Assembly: GCA_954871525.1 (NCBI GenBank)
Contig: OX940860.1
Span: 26,568,001 to 26,632,000 of the forward strand
Source: Parietaria judaica
Lineage: Eukaryota; Streptophyta; Magnoliopsida; Rosales; Urticaceae
Reading direction: 5' to 3'
Length of the DNA stretch: 64,000 nucleotides
Part shown: positions 40,732 through 51,594 of the stretch, one piece after another
Layout of the letters: each line of letters starts with the position of its first letter
How positions within the stretch are numbered: position 1 is the stretch's first letter
Notes under the pieces: generated by a model
Told to the model about the DNA's origin: nothing
Databases searched by the model: none
Seen by the model: only the letters and a program-made list of their open reading frames with translations
Made by a program: the position numbers and the translations under genes

Positions 40732-41188
40732 ATTGATAGTGTTCATCATAAATGGTATGAGTTTTTTTTTTTTTAATAAATGGTATGAAATTTTTTTAAT
40801 TCAAAATTCTAAAAAATTAGCATTTGAGCATGTCTATATAATAGAATTGTCTTGAGAAAACTTTGTCATCATGCTTTAATATATATATAGATTTGGAGTT
40901 TTGCGTTAATATAGGGACATCAGTATAAGATAATGTACAATACATTATGTGTAAAGTGGTTGAGTTATTACATATTTGTAGCTTAATCGTCGATTTGTGT
41001 ACACTCGATATCTCGTTGTGATAACGAAGAACATCCGAATTATACATTCTATTCATTCAATTCGGAAAATTACAACTAAAGCAACCAAATTAAATATAGT
41101 CAAAGTTTCCCGAAATGTGAGACAAGTCTAAAATGGAAATTGTTAGTTAATGTTCCGTATCACCAGAAATTATTCCCTCCAAATCATC

Positions 41189-42102
41189 TTAAAGCGGACC
41201 TTGGAATTTGCACACTAACCTAAAAATCTTAGTCCAGTGAAGGCCACCGCCGGAGGAAGACACAGCAGTGTACAGATGCGACATCGGCCTGCTGCCATTG
41301 GTAAGTATAAGCGAATTCGGCGAGCGAATACCTCCACCTACAGAGTCGGAAGCGTTTGCAGTCACAATTAGGTCCGTCTGTCGATTGCATCGCCTCATCA
41401 CTTAGGTTGAACGACAAAACACCTGTCCGTGTTCCAGGCCTGCTAAGCTCCCAATGCAGAGCCCCGTCCGCCGCCACTGCGCTCTTTGTAATTTCCGTGA
41501 TTCCCTGTATTCCTGAGGCCTCACCGTCTCTCCAAACAGTGCCGCTTTTGGTGAACACGTGACCCCCCATAAAACCCGAATCCCAGCAACCATCATCACC
41601 AAACGTGTTACGGTATAAATGGAGAACCTTGAAGTCCCCGCTCGCGCCCTCCAAGCCCAAACCCAAGCCCGTCGTGAAGCGACTTCCCATCGGCTCTAGC
41701 AGCTTCGGCAGCCCTCTTACCTCCCGAGTCACCGGTATCCACAGCAGGAACCACTTAACCACCGTATAATTAGTCGACATCAGGCAGGCTATGCCGTTAC
41801 AGGAGGCCATGATTCTGAAAGTTTCGTTTTCCGCGACCAAGCACGAGTGCACGACATATCAACATCCTTCGTCTTTGGCCTATCCGCGGCAAGATTATCC
41901 ACTCCTCTTCGTCCATACCGAAAAGGACAGAGAGTTTGTCAATGTCAGCCTCCTGATGTCTCCGGTGTGCGTTAATGAAGTAGTCGCCGGAGATGAGAGT
42001 CCTCCAGGTTTTGGAGACACACTTGAATTTCATCAGAGATTTCACCGGCAATCTCAGCAGAATCTCGGCGAACACAAAGTCTTCTTCAAGGCATGTTGCC
42101 AT
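41189..42102 (-). pseudogene. F-box / F-box-associated domain protein, frameshifted
   Basis: The start at 42102 opens a short leader followed by an F-box (EDFVFAEILLRLPVKSLMKFKCVSKTW). The protein then shifts frame near 41830-41870 into the associated interaction domain (VAENETFRIMASCNGIACL, FTKSGTVWRDGEASG, AADGALHW, LCRWRYSLAEF). A second shift near 41300 leads into SSSGGGLHWTKI and a stop at 41189. Members normally act as substrate receptors of SCF ubiquitin ligases. All three minus-strand frames are used, so this copy cannot make a full protein. The C-terminal end of the interaction domain is missing. It has no intron at the LCRW site, unlike the split copy at 43.1-52.4 kb. Confidence 0.85.
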
Positions 42103-42485
42103 GTCTTCTACGGCGGTTATTCACGCTTTGAAGCCTAAACTTACTCCAATATTAAACCATAAAACAAAGAAATTCGCCTGCACAAACAAATAATGGGACT
42201 TTATCGGTACCGATCAAAGAAAGACTATTGAAATTTTTGCCGAAATTATTTCTTATGAGTAAGGGTCTATTTGAGTTTTTGAAAATTAAAATGATAAAAA
42301 GATTTAAAAATAAAATTAAAGTACACTTTATAAGCACATTATCATGAAAGTAGAAAATAAGGACATATAAGTATAGCACATTTTAAAGCTTGACTTCTGA
42401 TAATCGGACTAACTTTGAATGCACAGTAAGCTATCATCGAGTTGCCTCTTTCTTTTTCTTTCTCTAGTCTTTTGATTTATGCACC

Positions 42486-42898
42486 AAAATTGTGGCGAAA
42501 ATACTCGTAACATTTGTTGCACTCTATTTAAGGAGTAAGTCAAACTTTTCATGATTAAAAAAACTCGACTTGTAATTTTTGTTGTACTTTATTACACGAA
42601 TCCAATTTTTTGCGAGAAAAAAATACTCAACTTGTAGTATTTGTTTCTCTTTAATACGTTAGTCTAAATTTTTTGCAATAATAATGCAGAGTTTACTGAA
42701 GCGGAACGATCCACTAAACTGAATTTCCCCATGGTGCTTCACTTTGGTTACATAAAGTATTAGTAACACAAAAAATTGGACTCACGTACGTTAAGTCCTA
42801 CAGACATTATAAGTTGAGTCTTTCCGTCCCAAAAGTTTAGACTCGCGTACTAAAGTAGAACAAATGTTATAAATAGTATCTTTGCAGTAATTTTCCCT
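42486..42898. mobile_element. fold-back element with ~62-bp internal repeats
   Basis: The left side carries three degenerate units of about 62 bp (AATACTC, ACTTGTA, TTTGTT, CGAATCCAATTTTTTGCG). The right side carries two such units inverted (AAAAAATTGGACTC, AAGTTGAGTC, ACAAATGTTATAAATAGTATC). The two sides can fold on each other around about 42690-42770. No target duplication was found. It lies between the two F-box copies. The rest of 42110-43080 shows nothing else. Confidence 0.6.
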
Positions 42899-43028
42899 AA
42901 ATATAATGTAGAAAACGCAAACTATGAGCTTCGTAATCGTTAATCTACTGTAAATATAATGTAAAATTATCAAGACCTAGGATACAATAAATGAGTAGAA
43001 ATTTAAACCAAATAAACATACTCAAACA

Positions 43029-43061
43029 CCCCCCCCCCCCCCCCAAAAAAAAAAAAAAAAA
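43029..43061. repeat. C16/A17 homopolymer junction
   Basis: Sixteen C (43029-43044) are followed at once by seventeen A (43045-43061), just downstream of the stop codon of the split F-box gene. Lengths here are prone to sequencing error. Confidence 0.85.
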
Positions 43062-43717
43062 CTTTCCTATTCTTTGTTGCAAGACATCAAAAGACGGAAA
43101 TAATAGTTTCAACGTAATCACATATGACAGACTCAACATGTAAAGGGCCGTGTTGACAAGGGAGCTTCATCGTAAAACCTTGATCTTTGGGGTCCACTAG
43201 CCTCAACGTCGTACCTTGACGGTCTAATATTGCCAGTACAAACTGCTCCCTCCAAATAGCTCTCAACTTCATGTCCACCCCCAACGTAAACTTTAGAGTC
43301 TTGCTCCAATGCAGACCCCCTCCGGGGTAAGAAGACGCCGTTTTCAAATAAAACTCGCCGTTTTCCATGTCGAGCTCGAAAGCCGCTAGTGAAGACTTCC
43401 ACCTACAGAGAGGGGTGAAACAATTTTATCGGTTGTGAATCCTAGTTATATCATATAGAAGCTGATAAATATCGGCCCCTAAGCTAGTAATAGTACTTTT
43501 ACTGAAAGAATCACTTGTTACATTTAACGTTTTAGAGATTGTTTACTGCACAAGACATGCAAGTCAAATTTAAGGGTACACCGAGTACAATAACGAGGTT
43601 CTTAAAAATCTATACTCAATGTACCGGTCTGATTTTATGGCGCATTCCGCAAAACTGATGAGGTTAATGTTTGTTAAAAAATAATGTAGTACTCACATTT
43701 TAAAAGCAATATCATAG

Positions 43718-44167
43718 TGTTACGGTCCCGTTGTCGAGCTCTCGTGATCGGCGGTGTCGCTCTTGTGAAGTTCCACGCTCCGCGAGCCGTGATCGGTTTG
43801 GTTTTCCGATTACCTGCAAGCTGCAATTCCCAGATTCGCAAACACACGCAAAGATCCACGAACACTAGGATGGGTCAACACGATTTGTATTGCTGATTGG
43901 AGACACACGAAGAACACCGCACATATGAACACACACTCCTCAAGATCTAACCTAAACCCCCAAATCTGGGAATCTAGACTAGTCCTTGGCTAAAAACCTT
44001 CCTCACTACACTTGAGGTATTTATAGGCTCATTATTCTCTACTCAACACAAGAAAAATAACTACGACACTTAACCCGCTCTATTCTCCGCTTTTACCGCT
44101 TGAACTTGGCCTCGTAATGCGCCTTGAGTATGCCTTCCCAAATCTTTTATCACCCACGTCGGTAACA
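43718..44167 (-). repeat. gypsy 3' LTR
   Basis: 450 bp, TG..CA ends, two mismatches to the other LTR. It is the 3' LTR because the coding strand is minus and the polypurine tract adjoins its right edge. Confidence 0.93.
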
Positions 44168-44181
44168 TTTCTCCCCTCCTC
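44168..44181 (-). other. polypurine tract
   Basis: GAGGAGGGGAGAAA on the minus strand, immediately before the 3' LTR; the usual primer for plus-strand DNA synthesis. Confidence 0.8.
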
Positions 44182-44567
44182 GACAAGGAGCTTGACCTCA
44201 AGCTCCAAATCTGGAAATGCATCGACAAGAGTATCGAGGTTCTCCCAAAGGGCGCTGGCTGAGTCAGTTCTGTCCCACAAAACGAGCACTTCGCGCTCCC
44301 CGAGGTGGGAACAAACACGTAGCAGTTTGCTCGGACGCGTGGGAATGGTTTTCCCGTCAAAAACCGTCGGAAATGTGGCACCTTTGTCGGGCAGCGGTCC
44401 TTTGTGGCCTTTGAGGAGAGAAACATGGAAAACATCGTGAATTCGACTCTCCGGTGGAAGTCGAAGACGATAGGACACCTTGCCCACACGCGCAACCACC
44501 TCGAATGGACCGTAAAACCGTGGAGAAAGTTTAGTGAAGCTCTTACGAGCAACGGAGAGTTGCCGAT

Positions 44568-45362
44568 TGTAGAGGGGGTTTTTCACCACCCTTTTCCAGT
44601 CACAAAGACAATCATCAAATAATAAATAAAATGACAACAAATGATGAATATCTCTGTTTTATTATAATTTCCGAAATGAGCTCGGTTTTCTTCCGTTAAA
44701 TAGCTGGACAGATGAAGGATCATGAACCTCAGATATATCTTTTTCTTCGACCTTTTCTATTGCCAGATCTCTTTTTTCTTTCCTTTGTCGAGTCTTTTCT
44801 CTCTCTCTTTTGTTCGAACAACCAACCATTACAAATGAGGCTTATCTTGCCTTTTATAGAGTTTACAATGCCTTCCTCCTCTATCTTTCCCGCCTTTTTC
44901 CTCTTTAATCATCATTTTCTGACGTGATTTGAGGGCAGCAGGGTTTATCCTTACTTTATGTCACCTCCGAGCATGCTGCCGTAATGGGTAGGTGCGCCGC
45001 ATTAAATGCGCATCTCGTCAGCCGTCATTCGGCTCTGCAGGCCTTCGTCGCTGACGCTCTCATCGAGTGAGTAGGTCAGTTTCATTAAATGCACGTCTCT
45101 TCGGCTGTCATCGGGCTCTGCATAATCATCATGACAAAATTCCTCGTCGAATCGTGATGGGACGCTTCATCGCGACCCGCTTGCTCGCGTGGCTGCGTCC
45201 CCTCGTTGATGAACCTCCTCGGGGGTGTTCCTCCTCGGGGATGTCCTTCCTCGGAGATAACTCCCTCTTCGCTGGTGAACTTCCTCGCCTCCCTCATGTC
45301 GTTTATGGACAAAACGACACGAGTTGTGTTGAGGATGGATTTGACCAAATCCGACCTTAACA
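44568..45362. mobile_element. solo LTR nested in gypsy pol, 795 bp
   Basis: Begins TGTAGAGG and ends CCTTAACA, with an exact 5-bp duplication, CCGAT, at 44563-44567 and 45363-45367. Removing it plus one duplication rejoins the pol codons exactly (LQPYR to QLSVARK). It has no primer site, gag or pol of its own. The start (TGTAGAGGG..TCACCA) and end (CCGACCTTAACA) resemble those of the element at 53939-54915, so the two are probably one family. Confidence 0.9.
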
Positions 45363-48300
45363 CCGATATGGTTGTAGCTTGAGCCACACCCAACTCCCTA
45401 CGTCGAACTCGACCTCGCGATGTCGACCATCATACACGGCTTTCATTCTTGTTTGCGCAGCAAGCAAATTCGCTCGAATCACCTCTAAAAACTCCGTGCG
45501 CTTGGTGAGCGCCACATCTACTTCGTCCACCCTTGCGCTCCCCGCTACATAATCAATCAAATGTGGGGGTTCACGACCGTACACGACTCGGAACGGGGTG
45601 GCTTTTAGAGCCGAATGGTATGAAGTATTGTAACAATACTCCACCCAAGGAAGCCAAGCGGTCCACTTTCGAGGGTTATCACCCGTAACACACCTCAAAT
45701 ACATCTCAAGAGTCCTATTTACGACCTCGGTTTGTCCGTCACTTTGAGGGTGAAAAGCCGTTGAGAATGCTAAGTTTGATCCGGAGAGGCGAAACAACTC
45801 TCTCCAAAAGTTGCTTCGAAATACCTTGTCCCTATCGGAAACAATAGACTCCGGGAAGCCGTGCAACTTCACAATCTCGCGGAAAAACACTTCGGCGACG
45901 GAAGAAGCCGTGTACGGGTGACTTAGAGGAAGAAAATGGGCAGCCTTGGAAAACCGATCGACCACGACGAGAATGACGGATTTCCCGGTTGCTCGGGGCA
46001 GCCCTTCGACGAAATCCATCGATATATCCGCCCACACGTGGTGTGGCACCGGTAGAGGTTGAAGAAGGCCGTTTGGTTGTAATGTTTCCCACTTGTTCCG
46101 TTGACACGTCGAGCATTCGGCAATGTGGTCTTGAACCGTTTTCTTCCAACCCTTCCAATAGAATTCTACTTTAATCATTTCCAACGTCTTCGTGACCCCT
46201 TCGTGGCCAAACCGGTGGAAACCGCCGACAATAACCGGAATAAGTGGCGACGATGCTCTCACGTACGCCCTCCCTTTGTACATAATCAATCCGTCTTGAA
46301 AAGTCCACTCCGGTCTTTCCTTCCCGGTTCTAATCCTTTCCACAAGCTCTCGCGTATCGACGTTGCACTCGGTTTTGGTACGGAGGCTATCAAACAGCCC
46401 CGGTCCAATCGAGAGCGCGTGAAGTGCTAAGCTTGGGTGCTCCGTATCTTCCTCGCGTCGGGAGAGAGCGTCCGCTACCTTATTCAATGATCCCGCCCGA
46501 TACTCCACTGTGAAATCGTAACCTAAGAGCTTGCTCACCCAATGTAGTTGTGGAGAAGTTGTGAGTCATTGCTCGAGCAAGTGCTTGAGGCTCGAGTGAT
46601 CCGTTCGGACTAGAAACTTACTTCCCCACAAGTATGGTCGCCAATGGATGATGGCCTTTGCAAGTCCAATCAATTCGCGTTCGTACGCGGCAAGCTTAAG
46701 GTGCCGATCGGCCAACTTTCTACTAAAAAACGCGATGGGGTGGCCGTCTTGTTGAAGCACGGCACCGATCCCGCTCCCGGAAGCGTCACATTCAACCACA
46801 AATTCTTTTGTGAAGTTCGGTAACGCGAGAACCGGAGACTCGGACAACGCTTTCTTTAGAGCCGAGAATGCCTCGCTTGCCGTTCCATCCCATTCAAAAC
46901 GTGTCCGTCGTAACAAGCTTGTCAACGGGGCAGCGGTGACGCCGTAGTTGCGGATGAACTTTTGATAGTACCCGGACAAGCCGAGAAATCCCCGAATACT
47001 CCTCGGTGACGTAGGCGTTGGCCACTCGGTAATGGCATAAATTTTTGAGTTGTCGACCTTAACCCCCTTGTGTGAAATTACGTGTCCGAGGTAACCCACT
47101 TCTAATTGAGCAAATGAACACTTCTTTTTCTTGAGAAAGAGACCGTTTTGGCGTACCTTATTCAACACTTTTCTAAGATGGACTACATGCTCCTCCCAAG
47201 TGCGGCTATATATGAGAATAGCGTCAAAGAATACTAGTACGAATTTCCGTAAGTAGTCGTCAAAGATGTCATTCATGAGCCCTTGGAATGTTGACGGTGC
47301 GTTTGTTAGCCCAAACGGCATCACGAGGAACTCGAAGTGCCCGTGATGTGTGCGGAATGCGGTCTTCTCGACATCTTCGGGGTGCATTCGTACTTGGTGG
47401 TAACCCGACGTCAAGTCAAGTTTGGTGAAGAACCGTGCATCATGAAGTTCGTCGAGTAACTCCTCCACCACCGGAATCGGATATTTATCCTTTACCGTAA
47501 CCTTGTTAAGATCACGGAAATCAATACAAAATCGCCACGAACAATCCGGCTTTTTCACTAGGAGCACCGGAGAAGAAAAAGGAGATGTACTCTTGCGGAT
47601 TATCCCGCGACGAAGCATGCCGGCACATTGTTTCTCGATCTCATCCTTTTGTAAGTGCGGATAGCGATACGGGCGAACGGCTACGGGATTAGTGTTTGCG
47701 AAGAGCCGAATGCGGTGATCGCACGAACGTTCGGGAGGAAGTCCCGTCGGCTCGGCAAAGACGTCCGCAAACTTCTCTAAGAGTCGTTCAAGAATGATTT
47801 GTGCCCCTCCGTTCTCGATCGCCCAAAGTGCTATTCGGTTCTTCTTCTCTTTAGGATCTTTCTTCGGTTTTTCGCCCGTTGATGTGAAAAATATTTCTTC
47901 CACATCATCGAACCACTCTTCCATGTTCACTTTCGGTTTGCCGATGTTATTAACTGTCACAACTTTCCCGTCCTCCTCCATCTCATCGGCCTTCCACACC
48001 ACTTCCTTCCCATCGGCCGTGAACTCTACGGTTCTCGTTAGGCCGTTCCATAATACGAGACCCAAGGCGTTTAGCCAACGCATACCGATTATCACGTCAA
48101 ATCCGGTGAGCTCTATCGTAAAGAAATCGGTAACGAACGTGTATCCTTGAATTGTCACCGTGACGCCCCGACAATGCCCATCGACGGGAACTTGGCCACC
48201 ATCGGGAAGCGATGCGAGCAACCCGGGTTTTTGCCGAACCGGAATGCCAAGCAACTTGGCTAGACTTGTCTTGATGAAGTTTCGGTTACTCCCGGTGTCA

Positions 48301-48479
48301 AGTAAAGTGCGTCCGCTCCCCCCCGCCAAGGTTGCCGTGACTTGGAATGTGTCTTCCGATTGATGACCACTAATTGCGTCGACCGTGATTGTTCCGGGGT
48401 TGTCGTCTTCATCCTTGACCTCTTCCACCCATTCTCTCCCGTCGTTAACAAGCTCTATGTGAAAAAGCATCGGTTTACA

Positions 48480-50276
48480 AACGTGTCCCGTGAGAATAAG
48501 CCATCACAATTGAAGCAAAGGCCCTTAGCCTTCCGATCCTTGTATTCCGCATCATTCAACTTCTTCCATACTTTCTTCCCTTCCGTGTTCTTCCCGTCCG
48601 ACCCCTTCCCCGTGGGACTCGGGTTCGGTTTGTACGTCGATGGGTTCCCGATCGAAGATCCCCCCCCCACTCCGTGTGACGGTTGCTCCTCGGGCTAGCA
48701 CGGGGGCCAAATACCCTCCGAAGGTACGCGGTCCTCTCTCGGTCAATGTTTGAAACCCATTGTCGCGTGCGAGCTTCATAGCTTCGGAAATGTCATTCCG
48801 CCGATAGTACTCTACGATACGTCGAAGGTCATCCGAGAGACCCACACAAAATTGTCAAGTTTGTTGTTGGTTTGACAATTTCCCGTGTCTTCCCGTAATT
48901 TCTTCGAACCGAGAGAAATAATCCTCGATGTCGCCCACTTGGCGTAAATTGGAAAGTTTCGATATAGGATTAGCGGCCGAAATGATACCAAAACGATCCG
49001 AACATAATTTTTTGAACGCTAACCACTCTAAGTCTTCGGGAACTAACCTTCGTATGTTGTTCCACCATTCGTATGCCTTCCCGATGAGCACTCCTCTTGC
49101 TTGTTGCACCTTAACGCCTTCGTCCCGAAGCCTTTGGTCATGAAAATATTCCTCACACCGTTGTAACCAAAGCTCGGGGTCGGTCGTCCCGTCGTACGAG
49201 GGGCATTCCGTGCGTCCCGGTTGCACATCCGGCTTAATACGCTCCGCTTCGTTCCCACCGTGATTCGTCTCACCTTCTCGTGATCGTTGTGGTTCATGAA
49301 CTCCCATTGGTTTAACCGGCCACTCTCCCCGGAACTCGGACCCAAACCTTACGCTGTGGTTCAAGTTTGCCTTCTCGATTCCCGACGTTCCTTCCTTGTG
49401 TTCCCTTTCTGTTTTTCCAAGTTTTGTCATCTCGCTATATCGGGGGTCGGCCGGGCTCCATCGAGTTGTGTTTTCTTGCTTGCCGATCATCTCGGTTGTT
49501 TTTCCGGCGCGACTCGGCCCTTCGTCGGTTATCCCCCTCCACGCTTGTTCGAGGCGTATACGGTCTTTGTCGATCACACTCCTTCCTTTCTCATCGTCCT
49601 TGTTCCCTTTTTGTCGTTCCGGGCTCGACCGGTGTCTAGTCGACTCGCGCGATCGGTCACGCTCCGATCTATCTCCTATTCGTTCGCTGCTCCTCTGATT
49701 CGGGCTTCACCGGCGCTGATGGCAGTCGTCGGAGTCACGGCTATCACGTTCCCGGTCTGATCGGTGGGAACGTTGACTCTCGCGCGATTCCGCACGTCGA
49801 TCTCGCAGTTTGGTGCGCTCCCGACTCTTTTCACGTTTCCGGTCACCCTCGCCACCGTGTCTGGTGGTCGTCCGTCGTCGATCTCCGTCGCGCGACCTCG
49901 ACGGGTGGTGGCGCGATCCCGATCGATGTCGTGACCTTGACTCTTGAGAACCAGATCGATATCTTGTTTCTCTCTTCGTCGATCGTGCATCTGACTCACC
50001 AGAGGACTCACGATCGCTCCTCTGATCTTTGTCGCGGTGTCGCTCCTCCCTCCGCCGGCGAACCTCGCCGTCACCGGACCTAGGGCTTCCTTCAATCTTG
50101 CTTTCTCTCGATTTCTATGGGTTGTTTGGCTCTCCCTCTCTGCGAGCCCTAGGTGTCTCCAACCTTGTGAGCTTCTCATCGATCAACTTGCTCACCAATG
50201 CCGCCATCGCTTCCATGTCTACCGTCGCCGGCGCGGCCACCGGAGATACGGCCTCTGTCGCCAGAGATTCTTCCAT
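48480..50276 (-). pseudogene. gypsy gag with Arg/Ser-rich linker, broken
   Basis: The ATG at 50276 lies 27 bases inside the 5' LTR border (MEESLATEAVSPVAAPATVD). One frame then runs through a stop (TAG 50115-50117) into a long Arg/Ser/Asp-rich stretch (RSRHRSGSRHHPSRSRDGDR). It meets another stop (TGA 49707-49709) before the capsid-like core (PSYDGTTDPELWLQRCEEYF, AYEWWNNIRR). A third stop, TGA, is at 48855-48857. A G-run near 48660-48668 shifts the frame, and a second shift near 48490 restores it inside the zinc knuckle (CFNCDGLFSR, then GHVCK). Gag would package the RNA; this copy cannot be translated whole. Confidence 0.82.
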
Positions 50277-50287
50277 CACGGGAGCCG

Positions 50288-50299
50288 GCTCTGATACCA
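50288..50299 (-). other. primer-binding site (tRNA-iMet)
   Basis: TGGTATCAGAGC on the minus strand, three bases inside the 5' LTR. It is the complement of the 3' end of plant initiator methionine tRNA. Confidence 0.9.
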
Positions 50300-50302
50300 A
50301 TT

Positions 50303-50752
50303 TGTTACGGTCCCGTTGTCGAGCTCTCGTGATCGGCGGTGTCGCTCTTGTGAAGTTCCACGCTCCGCGAGCCGTGATCGGTTTGGTTTTCCGATTACCT
50401 GCAAGCTGCAATTCCCATATTCGCAAACACACGCAAAGATCCACGAACACTAGGATGGGTCAACACGATTTGTATTGCTGATTGGAGACACACGAAGAAC
50501 ACCGCACATATGAACACACACTCCTCAAGATCTAACCTAAACCCCCAAATCTGGGAATCTAGACTAGTCCTTGGCTAAAAACCTTCCTCACTACACTTGA
50601 GGTATTTATAGGCTCATTATTCTCTACTCAACACAAGAAAAATAACTACGACACTTAACCCGCTCTATTCTCCACTTTTACCGCTTGAACTTGGCCTCGT
50701 AATGCGCCTTGAGTATGCCTTCCCAAATCTTTTATCACCCACGTCGGTAACA
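50303..50752 (-). repeat. gypsy 5' LTR
   Basis: 450 bp, TG..CA ends, next to the primer-binding site. It would hold the element's promoter. Confidence 0.93.
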
Positions 50753-50939
50753 CATAGATTTAAGAAGAAATATGTAGGAGTTGATGTAAAAAAGTTGTTG
50801 AATGAGATTTTTTAGTAAAAAATTATATTTAAGGATTGAAACGAAATTTCGCCCCCGCTTGAGTTAGAAAAGATTACCGTGTTCATGGCTGTACCAAAAG
50901 CTTTCAAATAATGATTACATTAACTAAAATACCTATATA
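50753..50939 (-). other. remnant of the F-box gap sequence between two insertions
   Basis: AT-rich sequence between the gypsy element and the solo LTR. With 43403-43717 and 51595-51635 it makes up the original gap of about 533 bp. No element ends or ORF were found. Confidence 0.6.
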
Positions 50940-51594
50940 TGTTGGGAGAAAGCGCAACGCAACGCAACGGAATCTCAATCTCTCCCAAAAGCCGCTGAAA
51001 TATGAAGGCGATAATAATCGAAACACAACCACGAACACGAGACAATTTTAGCGTGGAAAAACCCCCAAAACGGAGTAAAAAACCACGGGACCCGTAGGCC
51101 GCTTAAAATCAACTATAATCAAGAGTGAGGTACAAACGAAGTCTTCCCTAGATAAAACTAGAGGGATACATCATCATCATCAAGATCGAACACCAATATC
51201 GGATTACAACAACAAGCAAGAGAATAATTTGTGAAAAACGTTCTCACAAATCAGCCTCTGGTTTCCACTCTTCAGACCGACCTAGAAAGATCCACTCCAC
51301 ATCTTCACCGTTCAAAACTTATCTCTATGTCTTAGGAACATTCTGTCCAAAAATCACGACGGTCAACGGTGAACGAATGCGTAATGACGATTTTCCTGAG
51401 GGTCGACGAAATTGGGTGGAAACCGCGAATTTGCTCTCATTCTCTTTCTCTTGTTTACTCTCTCTTGTTCACTCTCTATTTTCTTCATCTCATCTAAGTC
51501 ATTTATGACCTAGGCTTCATGGGCCGGGTACATGGATCAATGGGTCAAAAATAACCCACATTGTTGGGCCTCCAAATAGTAGGGATACCCAACA
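50940..51594. mobile_element. solo LTR, 655 bp
   Basis: Ends are TGTTGGG and CCCAACA, a 7-bp perfect terminal inverted repeat within TG..CA. An exact 5-bp duplication, ATATA, lies at 50935-50939 and 51595-51599. There are no internal coding domains. The family is probably Copia-like from general appearance, but that is a guess. Confidence 0.85.

Larger units (their letters stand above)
44080..48480 (-). pseudogene. gypsy pol, interrupted
   Basis: Protease has the LLDTGSNRNF active site. Reverse transcriptase has WRFCIDFRDLNKVTVKDKYPIP, the FFDAILIYS box and LGLSGYY; RNase H follows (FVVECDASGSGIGAVLQQ). Integrase has the HHCC zinc region (HRFGHEG, CSTCQ) and acidic residues in MDFVEG, VSDRDKVF and FHPQSDGQTE. 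The end ([26 protein letters not shown]) is a chromodomain-like tail. Defects: the catalytic FFDD has become FFDA near 47225; an in-frame TGA at 46566-46568 stands where relatives have Arg; and a solo LTR splits the codons for LQPYR and QLSVARKSF. All segments are otherwise in one frame. Confidence 0.9.
43718..50752 (-). mobile_element. Ty3/gypsy chromovirus-type LTR retrotransposon, 7035 bp
   Basis: Two 450-bp LTRs (43718-44167, 50303-50752), a tRNA-iMet primer site and a polypurine tract bound a minus-strand gag-pol. An exact 5-bp duplication, CATAG, flanks it at 43713-43717 and 50753-50757. The LTRs differ at only two positions (cAGATTcg/cATATTcg and tCCGCttt/tCCACttt). The order protease, reverse transcriptase, RNase H, integrase, chromodomain-like end is that of Ty3/gypsy chromoviruses. 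A 795-bp solo LTR interrupts the 3' end of pol. It lies in the gap of an F-box pseudogene, on the same strand. Confidence 0.95.
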
